Numbered from the stretch's first letter, positions 16,576 to 26,197 are shown. The stretch is DNA of 64,000 bases from Pseudomonas entomophila (GCF_018417595.1 NZ_CP070982.1:4639001-4703000), one strand, 5' to 3'. The notes: generated from the sequence alone by a model not told the origin. Made by a program: numbers and translations.

Positions 16576-18227
16576 ACCGCCTCCTGACGCGGGTGCCAGC
16601 CGGGGTGGCCCTGCACGTAGCGCACGTCAGGCAGTTGCAACGGTGCCAGTTGCCAGCCCGGCGCCCGCCGCGCCAACCAAGCCTCGACGGTTTGCCACAA
16701 CGGCACGCCCGCCTGGGCATCGACGTGCAGACCGAAGGTCCGGCACAGCCCCTGCACGGGTTCGAACCCGGCGACTCGCTTGCCGGTCGGGCTGTAGTTC
16801 ACTTGCCAGGCGTGGTTCTGCCAGCGGGGCAGGTCCTGGCTGTTGTCCAGCAGCAGCGGGTCGCCGAACAGCTGCTCGGCGGCGTTTTCCAGGACCTGCT
16901 CGACAGGTTGCGCCGGCACCTCGAGCACCGGCGCGGGGTAACCGCCGGTCAGGCTGATCAGGTGTTCGCGGGTGATGGACTCACCGGCCTGCACAGGAAA
17001 GTCGTAGCGCAGGCCGGGCAGCAGCACCGGCATGCTCGAACCGTCGGCCAGGGCCTGGTGCAACAGGTTGTCCCAGCTACCGCCACGGGTATCGCGACGC
17101 CACAGCGCTTGCGGCGCCCGGGCCAGTGGTTGGTCGAGCCAGGCAGCATGGCCGCTGCGCTGTTGCTGCAACACGCCCCGCAACTGAGCCGCCCGGGCCA
17201 GGGTGCCAGACGGGAGGCTTTGCTCGAACGCAGGGAAGAACCGGGCGTCGAACTGCCATTGCCCACCCGCCTGCCGGCAACGCAGGCGAAACGCGCCACT
17301 GGCCCGGCACCCGGCGAACAGCACCGGCACCCGCCGCCCACTGGCCTGGGTGGCCTGCACCGGCGCAGGCCACAGATCCTGACCCCGGGCGCACAGCAGC
17401 ACGTCGATTTCCGGGATTCGCTCAGCCAGCCACAGGCCCGGCCCACTGCCGACATCGGCCAGGGCCACCACCAGGTCGCCTTCGCGACGGGCCTGCTGGA
17501 AGCTGGGCAACAACGACTGGTACCACTGTTTGAGGGAGGCCTTCTGGTCCTGGGCGTAGGGGTCGGTGACGCCGACCACCGCCACGCGCACGCCGCCGCG
17601 CGGGAACACGTGCACACCTGAGACACCCAGCGCCTTGGCCTGCTCGCTGGCCAGGCCCGCGCCCAGGGTAATAGCGGAAGACTGCCGATACAGCGCCGCA
17701 CTGCGCTGGGGCCAGAGCACCCGCTCGTCACTGCTGACACGCGCCTCGCTACCCAGCAGCTGGCTGCCCTGCACGCCACTCTCGCCCTGGGTGAGGTAGG
17801 CCAGGCCACTACCATTCCAACACTGACCGTTCTCCAGGGTCAGGCAGTGTTCGGCACCGGCTTCGCCACGCAACTGTTCAAGCAGCGCCGCCAGCACTGC
17901 ATAGCCCCCCAAACGAGCTTGCGCGGCCTGGCTGGCATCGAGCAACGGCGCCAGCTCCGGCTGTGCGGCACGGGCATTCGGGCCGCTCATCCACGGCGCG
18001 CGCCCCAAATGGCTCACCGGGCCCAGGCGGGTCGCCGGGACCACAGCCTGGCCCGGCAGGCGGGCATCCAGCGTGTCGGCTACGTACAGCAGGTCCACTG
18101 ACCGCTCACCGCCAGCACCGGGCAGCGGCAGCGCGGAACAGGCGCCGAGCAGCGGTGCCAGCGCACCGATGCCCATCCAGCCGATCACCTCACGCCTGCC
18201 CATGTTGCTTGCCATCGACCCCGCCAT
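16572..18227 (-). CDS. uxpA: UxpA-like Tat lipoprotein with degenerate 5'-nucleotidase/SoxB fold
   Basis: About 551 residues. The N-terminus combines a twin-arginine motif (MGRREVIGW) with a lipobox (LLGAC), so it is a predicted Tat-exported lipoprotein. The body resembles the SoxB/5'-nucleotidase phosphoesterases (LLYVADTLDARL; RIPEIDVLLCARGQD; C-terminal GGYPAPVLEVPAQPVEQVLENAAEQL and NYSPTGKRV). The metal-binding motifs appear lost: the usual D-x-H, SHxG and GHTHD positions read ADTLD, ADVGSG and CARGQD. It is first in the T2SS operon, as I recall for P. putida UxpA. Starts at 18227, 18215 and 18203 are all possible, since none has a well-placed ribosome site. Confidence 0.72.
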   Translation of the reverse strand: MAGSMASNMGRREVIGWMGIGALAPLLGACSALPLPGAGGERSVDLLYVADTLDARLPGQAVVPATRLGPVSHLGRAPWMSGPNARAAQPELAPLLDASQAAQARLGGYAVLAALLEQLRGEAGAEHCLTLENGQCWNGSGLAYLTQGESGVQGSQLLGSEARVSSDERVLWPQRSAALYRQSSAITLGAGLASEQAKALGVSGVHVFPRGGVRVAVVGVTDPYAQDQKASLKQWYQSLLPSFQQARREGDLVVALADVGSGPGLWLAERIPEIDVLLCARGQDLWPAPVQATQASGRRVPVLFAGCRASGAFRLRCRQAGGQWQFDARFFPAFEQSLPSGTLARAAQLRGVLQQQRSGHAAWLDQPLARAPQALWRRDTRGGSWDNLLHQALADGSSMPVLLPGLRYDFPVQAGESITREHLISLTGGYPAPVLEVPAQPVEQVLENAAEQLFGDPLLLDNSQDLPRWQNHAWQVNYSPTGKRVAGFEPVQGLCRTFGLHVDAQAGVPLWQTVEAWLARRAPGWQLAPLQLPDVRYVQGHPGWHPRQEAV

Positions 18228-18271
18228 CCTTATCCGAGTACACGTTGGGTCCCGGATAGTGCGGCGTTCTC

Positions 18272-18289
18272 GTGACAGTTTAATGGCAG
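18272..18289 (-). promoter_or_regulatory. Candidate Pho box (PhoB site) in the uxpA-uxpB divergent region
   Basis: Read on the minus strand, CTGCCAT-TAAA-CTGTCAC matches the consensus CTGTCAT-N4-CTGTCA(C/T) with one mismatch (C for T at position 4). It ends 44 bases before the uxpA start, where a PhoB-activated promoter would be expected, with a weak ACTATC-like -10 about 11 bases further. It could also serve divergent uxpB, although the distance there is longer (~150 bp). No second good box was seen. Confidence 0.68.
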
Positions 18290-18439
18290 AAAAGCGCTGT
18301 TAATTCCAAAGCATTATTTATTCAACGCTATTTAAGAACCGTCCGTTTTAACGGCACGTAACATTTCTGCAAATCAATCATCATACTTACGCCCTAAAGT
18401 CGCTGTTTCCTCCCACTCAGCCAACATAAGGACACCCTG

Positions 18440-20515
18440 ATGAGTCGAGAATCCGGCGACAACCTGGACCGTAACCCGAGCGACAACCTGCCGATGGCCA
18501 GCGTCATGGACGCCTACCTGAGCCGTCGGAGCGTGGTGCGCGGCAGCCTCGGTGCGGCCATTGCGATGATCGCCGGCGCAGGCCTCGGCGGCTGCTTCGA
18601 CAGCGGCGGCGGCTCCAGCCATGACGACCCGGTCAGCGAACCACCGGTGACCACCCCGGATCCGAAGCCGGAAAAACCCAAGCTCAAGCTCGGCTTCAAT
18701 TCCATCGCAGGTTCGCGCACCGACGCCTGCGTGGTCGCCGCTGGCTACAGCGCCTATGTGCTGGCGCCCTGGGGCACGCCGATCAACAGCAACGGCAACC
18801 CGTGGAAGTCCGACGGCAGCAACACCTCCACCGACCAGGCCAACGCCATGGGCATGCACCATGACGGCATGCACTTCTTCCCCATCAACGGCAGCTCCGA
18901 CGACGGCTTGCTGGCGATCAACTTCGAATACATCGACACCGCGGCGCTGCACCCGGCCGGCCCGACCACCGACGCCAGCGGCAAGCGCCCGGCCGAGGAA
19001 GTGCGCAAGGAGATCAATGCCCACGGTGCCGGCGTGGTGCGCCTGACCAAGGTCAACGGCCGCTGGCAGGTGATCCAGAACGACCCGCTCAACCGCCGCT
19101 TCACCACCGCCTCGCTGATGAACATCGCCGGCCCCCTGCGTGGCACCGACCACGTCAAGACCAAGTTCTCGCCCACCGGCACCCAGTGCCGCGGCACCAA
19201 CAACAACTGCGGCAACGGCTACACCCCATGGGGCACCTACCTGACCTGCGAGGAGAACTGGCCCGGTATCTTCGTCAACAAGGGCACCCGCCCGGCCAAT
19301 CAGACCCGCATCGGCGTGGGCAGCTCCAGCGGCCAGTACAAGTGGGAGAGCGCGGCGGGCGACGCCAGTGAAGTGGCCGACGAGTTCGCCCGCTTCAACA
19401 TCACCCCGACCGGCGCCGGCGCCACCAGCGACTACCGCAACGAAGCCAGCACCTACGGCTACATCGTCGAGATCGACCCCTACAACAGTGCCACACTGGC
19501 AGTGAAGCGCACCGCCCTCGGCCGCTTCCGCCACGAAGGCTGCTGCCCCGGCCTGCCGGTGGCGGGCAAGCCGCTGGTCTGGTACACCGGCGACGACTCC
19601 AACAACGAATACCTCTACAAGTTCGTCTCCGACGCGGTCTGGGACCCGGCCGACGCCAGCCCCGCCGACCGCCTGGCCACCGGCGCCAAGTACATGGACA
19701 AGGGCAAGCTCTACGTGGCGCGTTTCAACGCCGACGGCAAGGGCGTTTGGCTGCTGCTAGACGTCGCCACCGCGACCACCAACGGCAGCACCCTGGGCGC
19801 CCTGTTCGGCGACCTGCCGGGGATCATCCTCAACACCCGTGGCGCCGCCGACGCCGTGGGCGCGACGCCCATGGACCGCCCCGAGTGGACCGCCGTCAAC
19901 CCGCTCAACGGCGATGTCTACCTCACCCTCACCAACAACAGCGCGCGCACCGCCGCCAAGGTCGATGCCGCCAACCCGCGCGGCCCGAACCGCCACGGCC
20001 ATATCATCCGCTGGCACGACAGCGACGATCACAAGAGCTTCACCTGGGACATCTTCGTGTTCGGCGCCAACGCCGCCGGCGCTCCGGACATCAACCGCTC
20101 CGGCCTGACCGAACTGAACCAGTTCGCCAGCCCCGACGGCATGAGCTTCGATAGCCGTGGCGTACTGTGGTTCGAGACCGACAACGGCGAAACCACCCTG
20201 ACCAACTACACCAACGACCAGCTGCTGGCGGTGATCCCCACCGACCTGCTCGACGCCACGGGCAAGCAGGTCCCGATCAACGCCACCAACCAGGCCGACC
20301 TGCGGCGCTTCTTCGTCGGCCCCAACGGCTGCGAAGTGACCGGTATCACCTTCACCCCGGACAACAAGACGTTGTTCATCAACATCCAGCACCCGGACAA
20401 CTGGCCCTACACCGACAAGGCCACCGACACCACCCCAGCCGGCAGCACGGTGCGCCCTCGGGCCGCGACCGTGGTGATCCAGCGCAACGACGGCGGCGAG
20501 ATCGGCACCGCCTGA
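18440..20515 (+). CDS. uxpB: PhoX-family (DUF839) phosphatase, UxpB-like, Tat-exported
   Basis: 691 residues. A twin-arginine motif (SRRSVVRGSLG) is followed by a hydrophobic stretch and a lipobox-like GLGGC, then a Ser/Gly linker and a DUF839/PhoX propeller. Recognisable pieces are GTYLTCEENWPG, TALGRFRHEGC, YTGDDSNNEYLYKF, RPEWTAVNPLNGDVYLTLTNN, SPDGMSFDSRGVLWFETDNG and FVGPNGCEVTGITFTPD. PhoX enzymes are Ca/Fe-dependent phosphomonoesterases induced by phosphate limitation. Its divergent position to uxpA-gsp and the Pho box suggest it is a substrate of this T2SS. ATG 18440 follows AAGGA. Confidence 0.85.
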   Translation: MSRESGDNLDRNPSDNLPMASVMDAYLSRRSVVRGSLGAAIAMIAGAGLGGCFDSGGGSSHDDPVSEPPVTTPDPKPEKPKLKLGFNSIAGSRTDACVVAAGYSAYVLAPWGTPINSNGNPWKSDGSNTSTDQANAMGMHHDGMHFFPINGSSDDGLLAINFEYIDTAALHPAGPTTDASGKRPAEEVRKEINAHGAGVVRLTKVNGRWQVIQNDPLNRRFTTASLMNIAGPLRGTDHVKTKFSPTGTQCRGTNNNCGNGYTPWGTYLTCEENWPGIFVNKGTRPANQTRIGVGSSSGQYKWESAAGDASEVADEFARFNITPTGAGATSDYRNEASTYGYIVEIDPYNSATLAVKRTALGRFRHEGCCPGLPVAGKPLVWYTGDDSNNEYLYKFVSDAVWDPADASPADRLATGAKYMDKGKLYVARFNADGKGVWLLLDVATATTNGSTLGALFGDLPGIILNTRGAADAVGATPMDRPEWTAVNPLNGDVYLTLTNNSARTAAKVDAANPRGPNRHGHIIRWHDSDDHKSFTWDIFVFGANAAGAPDINRSGLTELNQFASPDGMSFDSRGVLWFETDNGETTLTNYTNDQLLAVIPTDLLDATGKQVPINATNQADLRRFFVGPNGCEVTGITFTPDNKTLFINIQHPDNWPYTDKATDTTPAGSTVRPRAATVVIQRNDGGEIGTA

Positions 20516-20528
20516 CCACGTTGATCGA

Positions 20529-20548
20529 GGGGCGCCCCGCGCCCCTTT
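20529..20548 (+). terminator. Probable terminator after uxpB
   Basis: Hairpin GGGGCGC-CCC-GCGCCCC followed by TTT, 14 bp after the uxpB stop. The T-run is short, so the call is moderate. Confidence 0.55.
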
Positions 20549-20623
20549 CAGCCACATGACCCGCCCATTACAGATCGGTTATCTGCGCGGATTCGCTCGC
20601 CACATGTCGTAACATCGCAGCCC

Positions 20624-20654
20624 TTGACCCTGATGCAGCTACAGGGTTGAGAAT
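20624..20654 (+). promoter_or_regulatory. MerR-family (CadR/PbrR-like) operator-promoter upstream of the metal two-component genes
   Basis: TTGACC (-35, 20624-20629) and GAGAAT (-10, 20649-20654) are 19 bp apart, the long spacer typical of MerR-controlled promoters. The spacer holds the dyad ACCCTG-N9-CAGGGT. Its right half, GCTACAGGGT, is identical to what I remember of CadR/PbrR operators (ACCCTATAGTGGCTACAGGGT type). The response-regulator start is 29 bp downstream of the -10. No MerR-family gene lies in the window. Confidence 0.7.
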
Positions 20655-20683
20655 CGCCGCCTTTCTTCCGACCGAGCCCGACC

Positions 20684-21358
20684 ATGCGCCTACTGATCAT
20701 CGAGGACGAACCCCGTACCGCCGACTACCTGCAGCAAGGGCTGCGCGAAAACGGCTACGTGGTCGACTGCGCCCACACCGGCACCGACGGCCTGCACCTG
20801 GCCCGCCAGCAGCCCTACGACCTGGTGATCCTCGACGTCAACCTGCCCGAACTCGACGGCTGGGGCGTGCTGCAGCGCCTGCGCGCCGAATCGTCCACAC
20901 GGATCATGATGCTCACCGCCCACGGCCGCCTGGCCGACCGGGTCAAGGGCCTGGACCTGGGCGCCGACGACTACCTGCTCAAGCCTTTCGAATTCCCCGA
21001 ACTGCTGGCACGCATCCGCAGCCTGCTGCGACGCAACGACCAGCACCTGCAACCCAGCACCCTGAAAGTCGCCGACCTGGAACTCGACCCCGGCCGCCAT
21101 CGCGCCTGGCGCGGTGGCCAGCGCATCGACCTGACCGCCAAGGAGTTCGCCCTGCTGCACCTGCTGATGCGCCAGAGCGGCGAGGTGCTGTCGCGCACCC
21201 AGATCATCTCGCTGGTGTGGGACATGAACTTCGATTGCGACACCAACGTGGTCGAGGTGTCGATCCGTCGTCTGCGGGCGAAGATCGATGACCCCTTCGA
21301 GGACAAGCTGATCCACACCCTGCGCGGTGTCGGCTATGTGCTCGAGGCCCGGCCTTGA
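20684..21358 (+). CDS. OmpR/PhoB-type response regulator of a metal-sensing two-component system (CzcR/CopR-like)
   Basis: 224 residues: a receiver domain with acidic pocket (IIEDE), phospho-acceptor Asp in [15 protein letters not shown], conserved Thr (MLTAHG) and Lys ([14 protein letters not shown]), then a winged-helix DNA-binding domain ([44 protein letters not shown]). It matches the IrlR/CzcR/CopR group. The stop overlaps the kinase start as TTGA. I recall this locus (next to pdxJ) as czcR3/czcS3 in P. putida but cannot verify that here. Confidence 0.88.
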   Translation: MRLLIIEDEPRTADYLQQGLRENGYVVDCAHTGTDGLHLARQQPYDLVILDVNLPELDGWGVLQRLRAESSTRIMMLTAHGRLADRVKGLDLGADDYLLKPFEFPELLARIRSLLRRNDQHLQPSTLKVADLELDPGRHRAWRGGQRIDLTAKEFALLHLLMRQSGEVLSRTQIISLVWDMNFDCDTNVVEVSIRRLRAKIDDPFEDKLIHTLRGVGYVLEARP

Positions 21359-22740
21359 AACGCGCCAGCCTGTCCCTGCGCCTGGGCCTGACCGTCACTC
21401 TGCTGGGCGCGGCGCTGGTCCTGCTGCTGGCCTGCCTGGCGGTGTTCGCCCTCGACCACGAACTGGACAGCCGCGCGCGCAAGGACCTGGCGCGCAAGAT
21501 GCTGCAGGTCGAGCACAACCTGCGGGTCGACCTGCGCAGCGACGACCTGGGCAGCCGCGCCCACCCGCTGCTCGACCTGGTCATGGGGCATGACAACCTC
21601 AGCCTCAGCGTGATGGCCGTCGATGCGCGCCACCCGGCCCTGATCAGCCTCGGCCCGGCTTTGCAGTCACAGCATCTGCTGGCGCTGGACGCCGACGCCC
21701 GGCTGACCTTCCATGAATGGCGAAATGACGACGGCAACCAGATGCTCACCGCCAGCAGCTTGATGCGACTGCGCGATGACACCCCGGTCAAGGTGCTGAT
21801 GTCGCTCAACCGCGACGACGACAATGCGCTACTGCAGGCCTACCTCAATTCCACCCTGCTGGCCCTGCCCTTGCTGCTGCTGTTGATCGGCATCGCCGCC
21901 TGGAAGCTGGTGCAACGAGGCTTGCGCCCCCTGCGGCACTTCCGTCGCATCGCCGGCCAGGTCTCGGCCCAGGACTTGGGTCATCGCCTGCCCGATAGTG
22001 ACCTGCCCGTGGAACTGGCCGACCTGGCCCGGGCGATCAATGTCATGCTCGACCGCCTCGACCAGGGGGTGCGCCAGTTATCACAGTTTTCCGACGACCT
22101 GGCCCATGAACTGCGCACCCCGATCGGCAACCTGATGGGCAAGGCCCAGGTGACACTGGCCCGCGAGCGCGATGGCGAGCGCTACCGCGAGGCGCTGGAA
22201 GACAGCGTCGAGGAGCTCACCCGGCTCAACCGCATCATCAACGACATGCTGTTCCTCGCCCAGGTCAGCCAGCCGCAGACGCAGGTAGCGCTGCTGCCCG
22301 TGGCGCTGGCCGACGAAGTGTTGCGGGTGAGCGAGTTGTTTGCATTCAGTGCCGAGCTCAAGGGCATCACCCTGGAACGCCAGGGTTGGGGCACGGCCCT
22401 GGTCGACCGCCTGATGTTCCAGCGGGCACTGTCAAACCTGCTGAGCAATGCCCTGCGCCACAGCCCGGACGGTCAGCCGGTGGTCGTGGGCATCGAGCGG
22501 CGGGGGAATGAAGTGGCGGTCTGGGTGGAGAACCAGGGGCTGGGGATCGCCGAGGCGCATCAGCCGCATCTGTTCGAGCGCTTCTACAGGGTGGGGGCCG
22601 GTCGTTCGCGGCTGGAAGGCGGGACCGGGCTGGGGCTGGCTATCGTCAAATCGATCATGCAGTTGCATGGGGGGCGAGTTGAAGTGTGCAGCCAGGCCGA
22701 AGGGCCGACCCGCTTCACCTTGGTATTCCAGGCAGAGTGA
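21355..22740 (+). CDS. Heavy-metal sensor histidine kinase (CusS/CzcS-like)
   Basis: 461 residues starting at TTG 21355, inside the response-regulator stop. It has two membrane segments (about 12-35 and 165-185) around a periplasmic sensor, then a HAMP domain ([26 protein letters not shown]), the H-box [18 protein letters not shown], the N-box [17 protein letters not shown] and G-boxes ([27 protein letters not shown]). The layout matches the heavy-metal sensor kinase family. A REP pair follows, and pdxJ converges on it. Confidence 0.88.
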   Translation: MKRASLSLRLGLTVTLLGAALVLLLACLAVFALDHELDSRARKDLARKMLQVEHNLRVDLRSDDLGSRAHPLLDLVMGHDNLSLSVMAVDARHPALISLGPALQSQHLLALDADARLTFHEWRNDDGNQMLTASSLMRLRDDTPVKVLMSLNRDDDNALLQAYLNSTLLALPLLLLLIGIAAWKLVQRGLRPLRHFRRIAGQVSAQDLGHRLPDSDLPVELADLARAINVMLDRLDQGVRQLSQFSDDLAHELRTPIGNLMGKAQVTLARERDGERYREALEDSVEELTRLNRIINDMLFLAQVSQPQTQVALLPVALADEVLRVSELFAFSAELKGITLERQGWGTALVDRLMFQRALSNLLSNALRHSPDGQPVVVGIERRGNEVAVWVENQGLGIAEAHQPHLFERFYRVGAGRSRLEGGTGLGLAIVKSIMQLHGGRVEVCSQAEGPTRFTLVFQAE

Positions 22741-22753
22741 TGCACAGGCAGTG

Positions 22754-22833
22754 CTGGCCTCTTCGCGGGTATTGCACATGCCCTAAGGGCGGCAAGATCC
22801 CTGTGGGAGCGGGTTTACCCGCGAAGAGGCTGG
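22754..22833. repeat. REP pair between sensor kinase gene and pdxJ
   Basis: ctcttcgcgggtat... and the complete inverted unit cctgtgggagcgggtttacccgcgaagag, in a convergent gap. The left unit is degenerate. Confidence 0.75.
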
Positions 22834-22849
22834 CCTGGGCAAGCAATTA

Positions 22850-23590
22850 TTAACGCGAAGCCGCGACGATCAGCGCCTTCATCTCCGCCACCGCCGCCTT
22901 GAAACCGACGAACAGCGCGTGAGCCACCAGCGCATGGCCGATGTTCAGCTCGTTGATACCCTTGATCGCAGCTACCGCCTCGACGTTGTGATAATGCAGG
23001 CCATGCCCGGCATTGACGATCAAGCCCTGCCCCACGCCAAACGCAACGCCATCGACAATACGCTGAAGTTCTTCGGCCACCTCGGTCGGGGCCTCGGCAT
23101 CGGCATAACGCCCGGTGTGCAACTCGACGGCCGGGGCACCGACACGATGCGAAGCCTCGATCTGCCGTTCGTCGGCATCGATGAACAGCGACACTTCAGC
23201 GCCGGTGCGCGACAGGCGCTCGACCGCCGCCTTGATCCGCGCCTCCTGGCCAGCCACGTCCAGGCCACCCTCGGTGGTCAGCTCCTGGCGGGTTTCCGGC
23301 ACCAGGCAGATATGCGCCGGGCGAATCTTCTCGGCGAAGAGCATCATCTCTTCGGTGACGCCCATCTCGAAGTTCATGCGGGTCTGCAGCACGTCCTTGA
23401 GCAGCAGCACATCACGCTCCTGGATGTGTCGACGGTCCTCGCGCAGGTGCACGGTGATGCCGTCGGCACCCGCTTCCTCGGCGTCCAGCGCGGCTTTGAC
23501 CGGGTCCGGATAGCGGGTGCCCCGGGCCTGGCGCAGGGTCGCCACGTGGTCGATGTTGACACCGAGAAGCATGCGGTTGCTGTGAGTCAC
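22850..23590 (-). CDS. pdxJ: Pyridoxine 5'-phosphate synthase
   Basis: 246 residues. PdxJ condenses 1-deoxyxylulose 5-phosphate with 3-amino-2-oxopropyl phosphate in DXP-dependent vitamin B6 synthesis. Conserved blocks: [47 protein letters not shown]-type strand [19 protein letters not shown], and the phosphate-binding end [12 protein letters not shown]...[12 protein letters not shown]. The start is GTG 23590, with AGGAGAGCC 7 bases upstream; the Thr-His-Ser-Asn-Arg-Met sequence after it matches Pseudomonas PdxJ. recO lies 44 bp upstream in the same direction. Confidence 0.97.
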   Translation of the reverse strand: MTHSNRMLLGVNIDHVATLRQARGTRYPDPVKAALDAEEAGADGITVHLREDRRHIQERDVLLLKDVLQTRMNFEMGVTEEMMLFAEKIRPAHICLVPETRQELTTEGGLDVAGQEARIKAAVERLSRTGAEVSLFIDADERQIEASHRVGAPAVELHTGRYADAEAPTEVAEELQRIVDGVAFGVGQGLIVNAGHGLHYHNVEAVAAIKGINELNIGHALVAHALFVGFKAAVAEMKALIVAASR

Positions 23591-23634
23591 GAAAGGGCTC
23601 TCCTGAAGATTGAGGCCCACAGCATACGTCGTGC

Positions 23635-24318
23635 TCAGCGCTTGCGAAACAGCTCCCGGCTGACCAACGGCTTTGTGCCCAGGTGCACCGCCAACGCCTG
23701 GCGCATCAGGCGCTTGGCCGCCAGCAAGGCGCCCGGCGCGTCCCAGTCGGCCTCGGCCAGCGCCAGCAGCTCGCTACCCTTGAACAATCCGGGCTGGAAC
23801 AGCTCGACCCGCTCCAGGCCGGCGTCCACCCGCAGGCGGTAGAGGCCGTCGGCAACCACCGCCGCGTCGTTGACGTCCCGGCTCAGGGAGAAGGCGTACC
23901 CCAGCTCATCCAGCAGGCGCCATTCGAACGAGCGCAGCAACGGCTCCAGCGGCCGCCCGGCCGCCAGGGCCTGCAAGGTCAGGGTGTAGTGTTCGAACAG
24001 CGCGGGATACGGCGCTTCCGCCGGCAGCAGACGCATCAGCAGCTCGTTGAGGTACAGCCCGCTGAACAGCGCGTCGCCATGCAGCCAGGCGGCGATACCG
24101 GTGCTGTCGAGGCGCCCGACGTTTTTCAGCTCGCCACGCCCGCGCAGTTCGACTTCAAGCGGCACGAATGGCCTGACCAGGCTGCCGCCCTTGCCCCGCG
24201 CCCGACGCAGCACCGCCCGCACCCGGCCTTGCGGAGTGATGAAGTCCACCAGCGCGCTGGTTTCCTTGTAGGCGCGGCTGTGCAGTACGAAGGCGGGTTG
24301 CGGGGCTGGTTGTTCCAT
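23635..24318 (-). CDS. recO: DNA repair protein RecO
   Basis: 227 residues. The OB-fold N-terminus has [34 protein letters not shown]. The helical remainder contains [24 protein letters not shown] and [13 protein letters not shown]. RecO helps load RecA at gaps with RecF/RecR. No zinc-ribbon cysteines are present. Start ATG 24318 is chosen over the in-frame ATG at 24351, which lies in the REP-flanking sequence. Confidence 0.95.
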   Translation of the reverse strand: MEQPAPQPAFVLHSRAYKETSALVDFITPQGRVRAVLRRARGKGGSLVRPFVPLEVELRGRGELKNVGRLDSTGIAAWLHGDALFSGLYLNELLMRLLPAEAPYPALFEHYTLTLQALAAGRPLEPLLRSFEWRLLDELGYAFSLSRDVNDAAVVADGLYRLRVDAGLERVELFQPGLFKGSELLALAEADWDAPGALLAAKRLMRQALAVHLGTKPLVSRELFRKR

Positions 24319-24349
24319 GACGATCTCTGAACCCAGGATTGACGCAGCC

Positions 24350-24467
24350 ACTGTAGGAGCGGCCTTCAGCCGCGAAAGGGCTGCCCGGCAGCCCCAGGAT
24401 CTCGACTGCTACGTGGATCCTGGGGCCGCTTCGCGCCCCTATCGCGGCTGAAGGCCGCTCCTACAGA
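24350..24467. repeat. REP/BIME pair between era and recO
   Basis: ctgtaggagcggccttcagccgcgaaagg and its inverted partner cgcggctgaaggccgctcctacag flank a smaller G/C-rich dyad. The element sits inside an otherwise same-strand gene run (rnc-era-recO-pdxJ) and could attenuate transcription or stabilise the upstream part of the mRNA. Confidence 0.85.
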
Positions 24468-24481
24468 GAAAGTGCGTGGGC

Positions 24482-25384
24482 TTACAGGTCGCCGTAACCC
24501 AGCGAACGCAGGGCACGTTCGTCGTCGGACCAGCCGCCTTTGACCTTGACCCAGAGGTTGAGCATCACCTTGGAGTCGAACAGCACTTCCATGTCCTTGC
24601 GCGCCTCGGAACCGATGCGCTTGATGCGCTCGCCCTTGTCGCCAATGATGATCTTCTTCTGGCCGTCGCGTTCGACGAGGATCAGCGCATGGATGTGCAG
24701 CACATGGCCCTGCTGCTTGAACTCTTCGATTTCCACGGTGATCTGGTACGGCAGCTCCGCCCCCAGCTGGCGCATGATCTTTTCGCGTACCAGCTCCGCC
24801 GCGAGGAAGCGGCTGCTGCGGTCGGTGATCTGGTCTTCAGGGAAGAAGTGATCGTTTTCCGGCAGGTGCTTGGCGATCTGCGCTTCCAGCGCATCGAGGT
24901 TGTGCCCCTGCTGCGCGGAAATCGGCATCACTTCAGCATTCGGCAGTTGTTCCTGCAGCCACTGAAGGTGCGGGATCAGCTCGGCTTTCTCTTCCATGCG
25001 GTCGGTCTTGTTGACCGCGATGATCAGCGGGCCGGTCACGTACTGCACCCTCTCCAGCACAAGCTGGTCCTCATCGGTCCAGCGGGTGCGGTCGACCACG
25101 AAGATCACCACGTCGACGTCTTTCAGCGCCGCCGAGGCGTTGCGGTTCATGTAGCGGTTGAGCGCCTTGTCATTCGCTTTGTGCATGCCGGGGGTGTCGA
25201 CGTAGATCGCCTGCACGTCACCCTCGGTCTTGATACCGAGCATGTTGTGACGGGTGGTCTGCGGCTTGCGCGAGGTGATCGCCAGCTTCTGTCCGAGGAT
25301 GTGGTTGAGCAGCGTCGACTTGCCGACGTTGGGGCGGCCGACAATGGCGACGTAGCCGCAACGGGTCGAAGTGTTCTCAGTCAT
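24482..25384 (-). CDS. era: GTPase Era
   Basis: 300 residues. G1 [10 protein letters not shown]2 region [10 protein letters not shown]3 DTPG and G4 NKTD are followed by the C-terminal KH domain ([13 protein letters not shown]). Era binds the 3' end of 16S rRNA during 30S assembly. ATG 25384 has GGAGA well spaced upstream, whereas the in-frame ATG at 25390 is too close to it. The start overlaps the rnc stop by 8 bp, so it is translationally coupled to rnc. Confidence 0.97.
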   Translation of the reverse strand: MTENTSTRCGYVAIVGRPNVGKSTLLNHILGQKLAITSRKPQTTRHNMLGIKTEGDVQAIYVDTPGMHKANDKALNRYMNRNASAALKDVDVVIFVVDRTRWTDEDQLVLERVQYVTGPLIIAVNKTDRMEEKAELIPHLQWLQEQLPNAEVMPISAQQGHNLDALEAQIAKHLPENDHFFPEDQITDRSSRFLAAELVREKIMRQLGAELPYQITVEIEEFKQQGHVLHIHALILVERDGQKKIIIGDKGERIKRIGSEARKDMEVLFDSKVMLNLWVKVKGGWSDDERALRSLGYGDL

Positions 25385-26066
25385 TGCCATTCTCCACGCC
25401 CAGGGCGATCAGTGCGGCGGCGGCGGCGACTTGCTCGGCGATACGCCGGCTCACGCCCTGCCCACGGCTTTTCTTGTTCAGCAGAACCACTTCGCATTCG
25501 ACGAAGAAGGTCCGGCAGTGCGGTTCGCCCTGGATGTCCACCACTTCGTAACGCGGCAGCTCGCAGGCACGCGACTGCAGGAACTCCTGCAGGCGGGTCT
25601 TGGGGTCTTTGTTGGTGTCGACCAGGGTGAGGCCGTCGAACTCGTCGGTCAGCCAGGCCAGGATGCGCTCGCGCGCAGTCTGCATGTCGGCATCCTGGTA
25701 GATCGCACCGATCAGGGCTTCCAGGGCGTCGGCCAGGATCGACTCGCGGCGGAAACCGCCACTCTTGAGCTCACCCGAGCCCAGGCGCAGGTAGTCGCCC
25801 AGGTCGAAGCCGCGAGCCAGGCGCGCCAGCGTCTCGCCTTTGACCAGGCGTGCGCGCAGGCGCGACAGCTGGCCCTCACGGGCTTGGGGGAAGCGCTCGA
25901 ACAGCGCCTCGCCGACCACGAAGTTGAGGATGGCATCGCCGAGGAATTCCAGGCGCTCGTTGTTGCGCCCGGCATAGCTGCGATGGGTCAGGGCCAGCAG
26001 CATCTGGTCCTGGTTCTTGAAGGTATAGCCGAGCTTGCGCTCCAGGCGGTCAAGGGAAGCGCTCAT
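25377..26066 (-). CDS. rnc: Ribonuclease III
   Basis: 229 residues. The catalytic signature [11 protein letters not shown], a second acidic site in [14 protein letters not shown], and a C-terminal dsRNA-binding domain ([11 protein letters not shown]...[14 protein letters not shown]) show a full-length enzyme. It cleaves dsRNA in rRNA and mRNA processing. The 161-bp gap up to lepB holds no gene; in some pseudomonads a DUF4845 gene lies there. Confidence 0.97.
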   Translation of the reverse strand: MSASLDRLERKLGYTFKNQDQMLLALTHRSYAGRNNERLEFLGDAILNFVVGEALFERFPQAREGQLSRLRARLVKGETLARLARGFDLGDYLRLGSGELKSGGFRRESILADALEALIGAIYQDADMQTARERILAWLTDEFDGLTLVDTNKDPKTRLQEFLQSRACELPRYEVVDIQGEPHCRTFFVECEVVLLNKKSRGQGVSRRIAEQVAAAAALIALGVENGND

Positions 26067-26197
26067 GGGGCCACCCCTGCAATGTTCAACGCGTTGTTCA
26101 AATCAACATCCTGAAAGACGGTGTGGCTGTGATCTGACGCCGGAAACGGCGAAATCTCTCGCTCCCTGAGAACACAGCCTATGTCAGAAATGCAATC

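Noticed and set aside
18300..18439. A second Pho box directed toward uxpB
   Set aside because: The best candidate (around acgtgccgtta on the minus strand) lacks recognisable CTGTCA half-sites.
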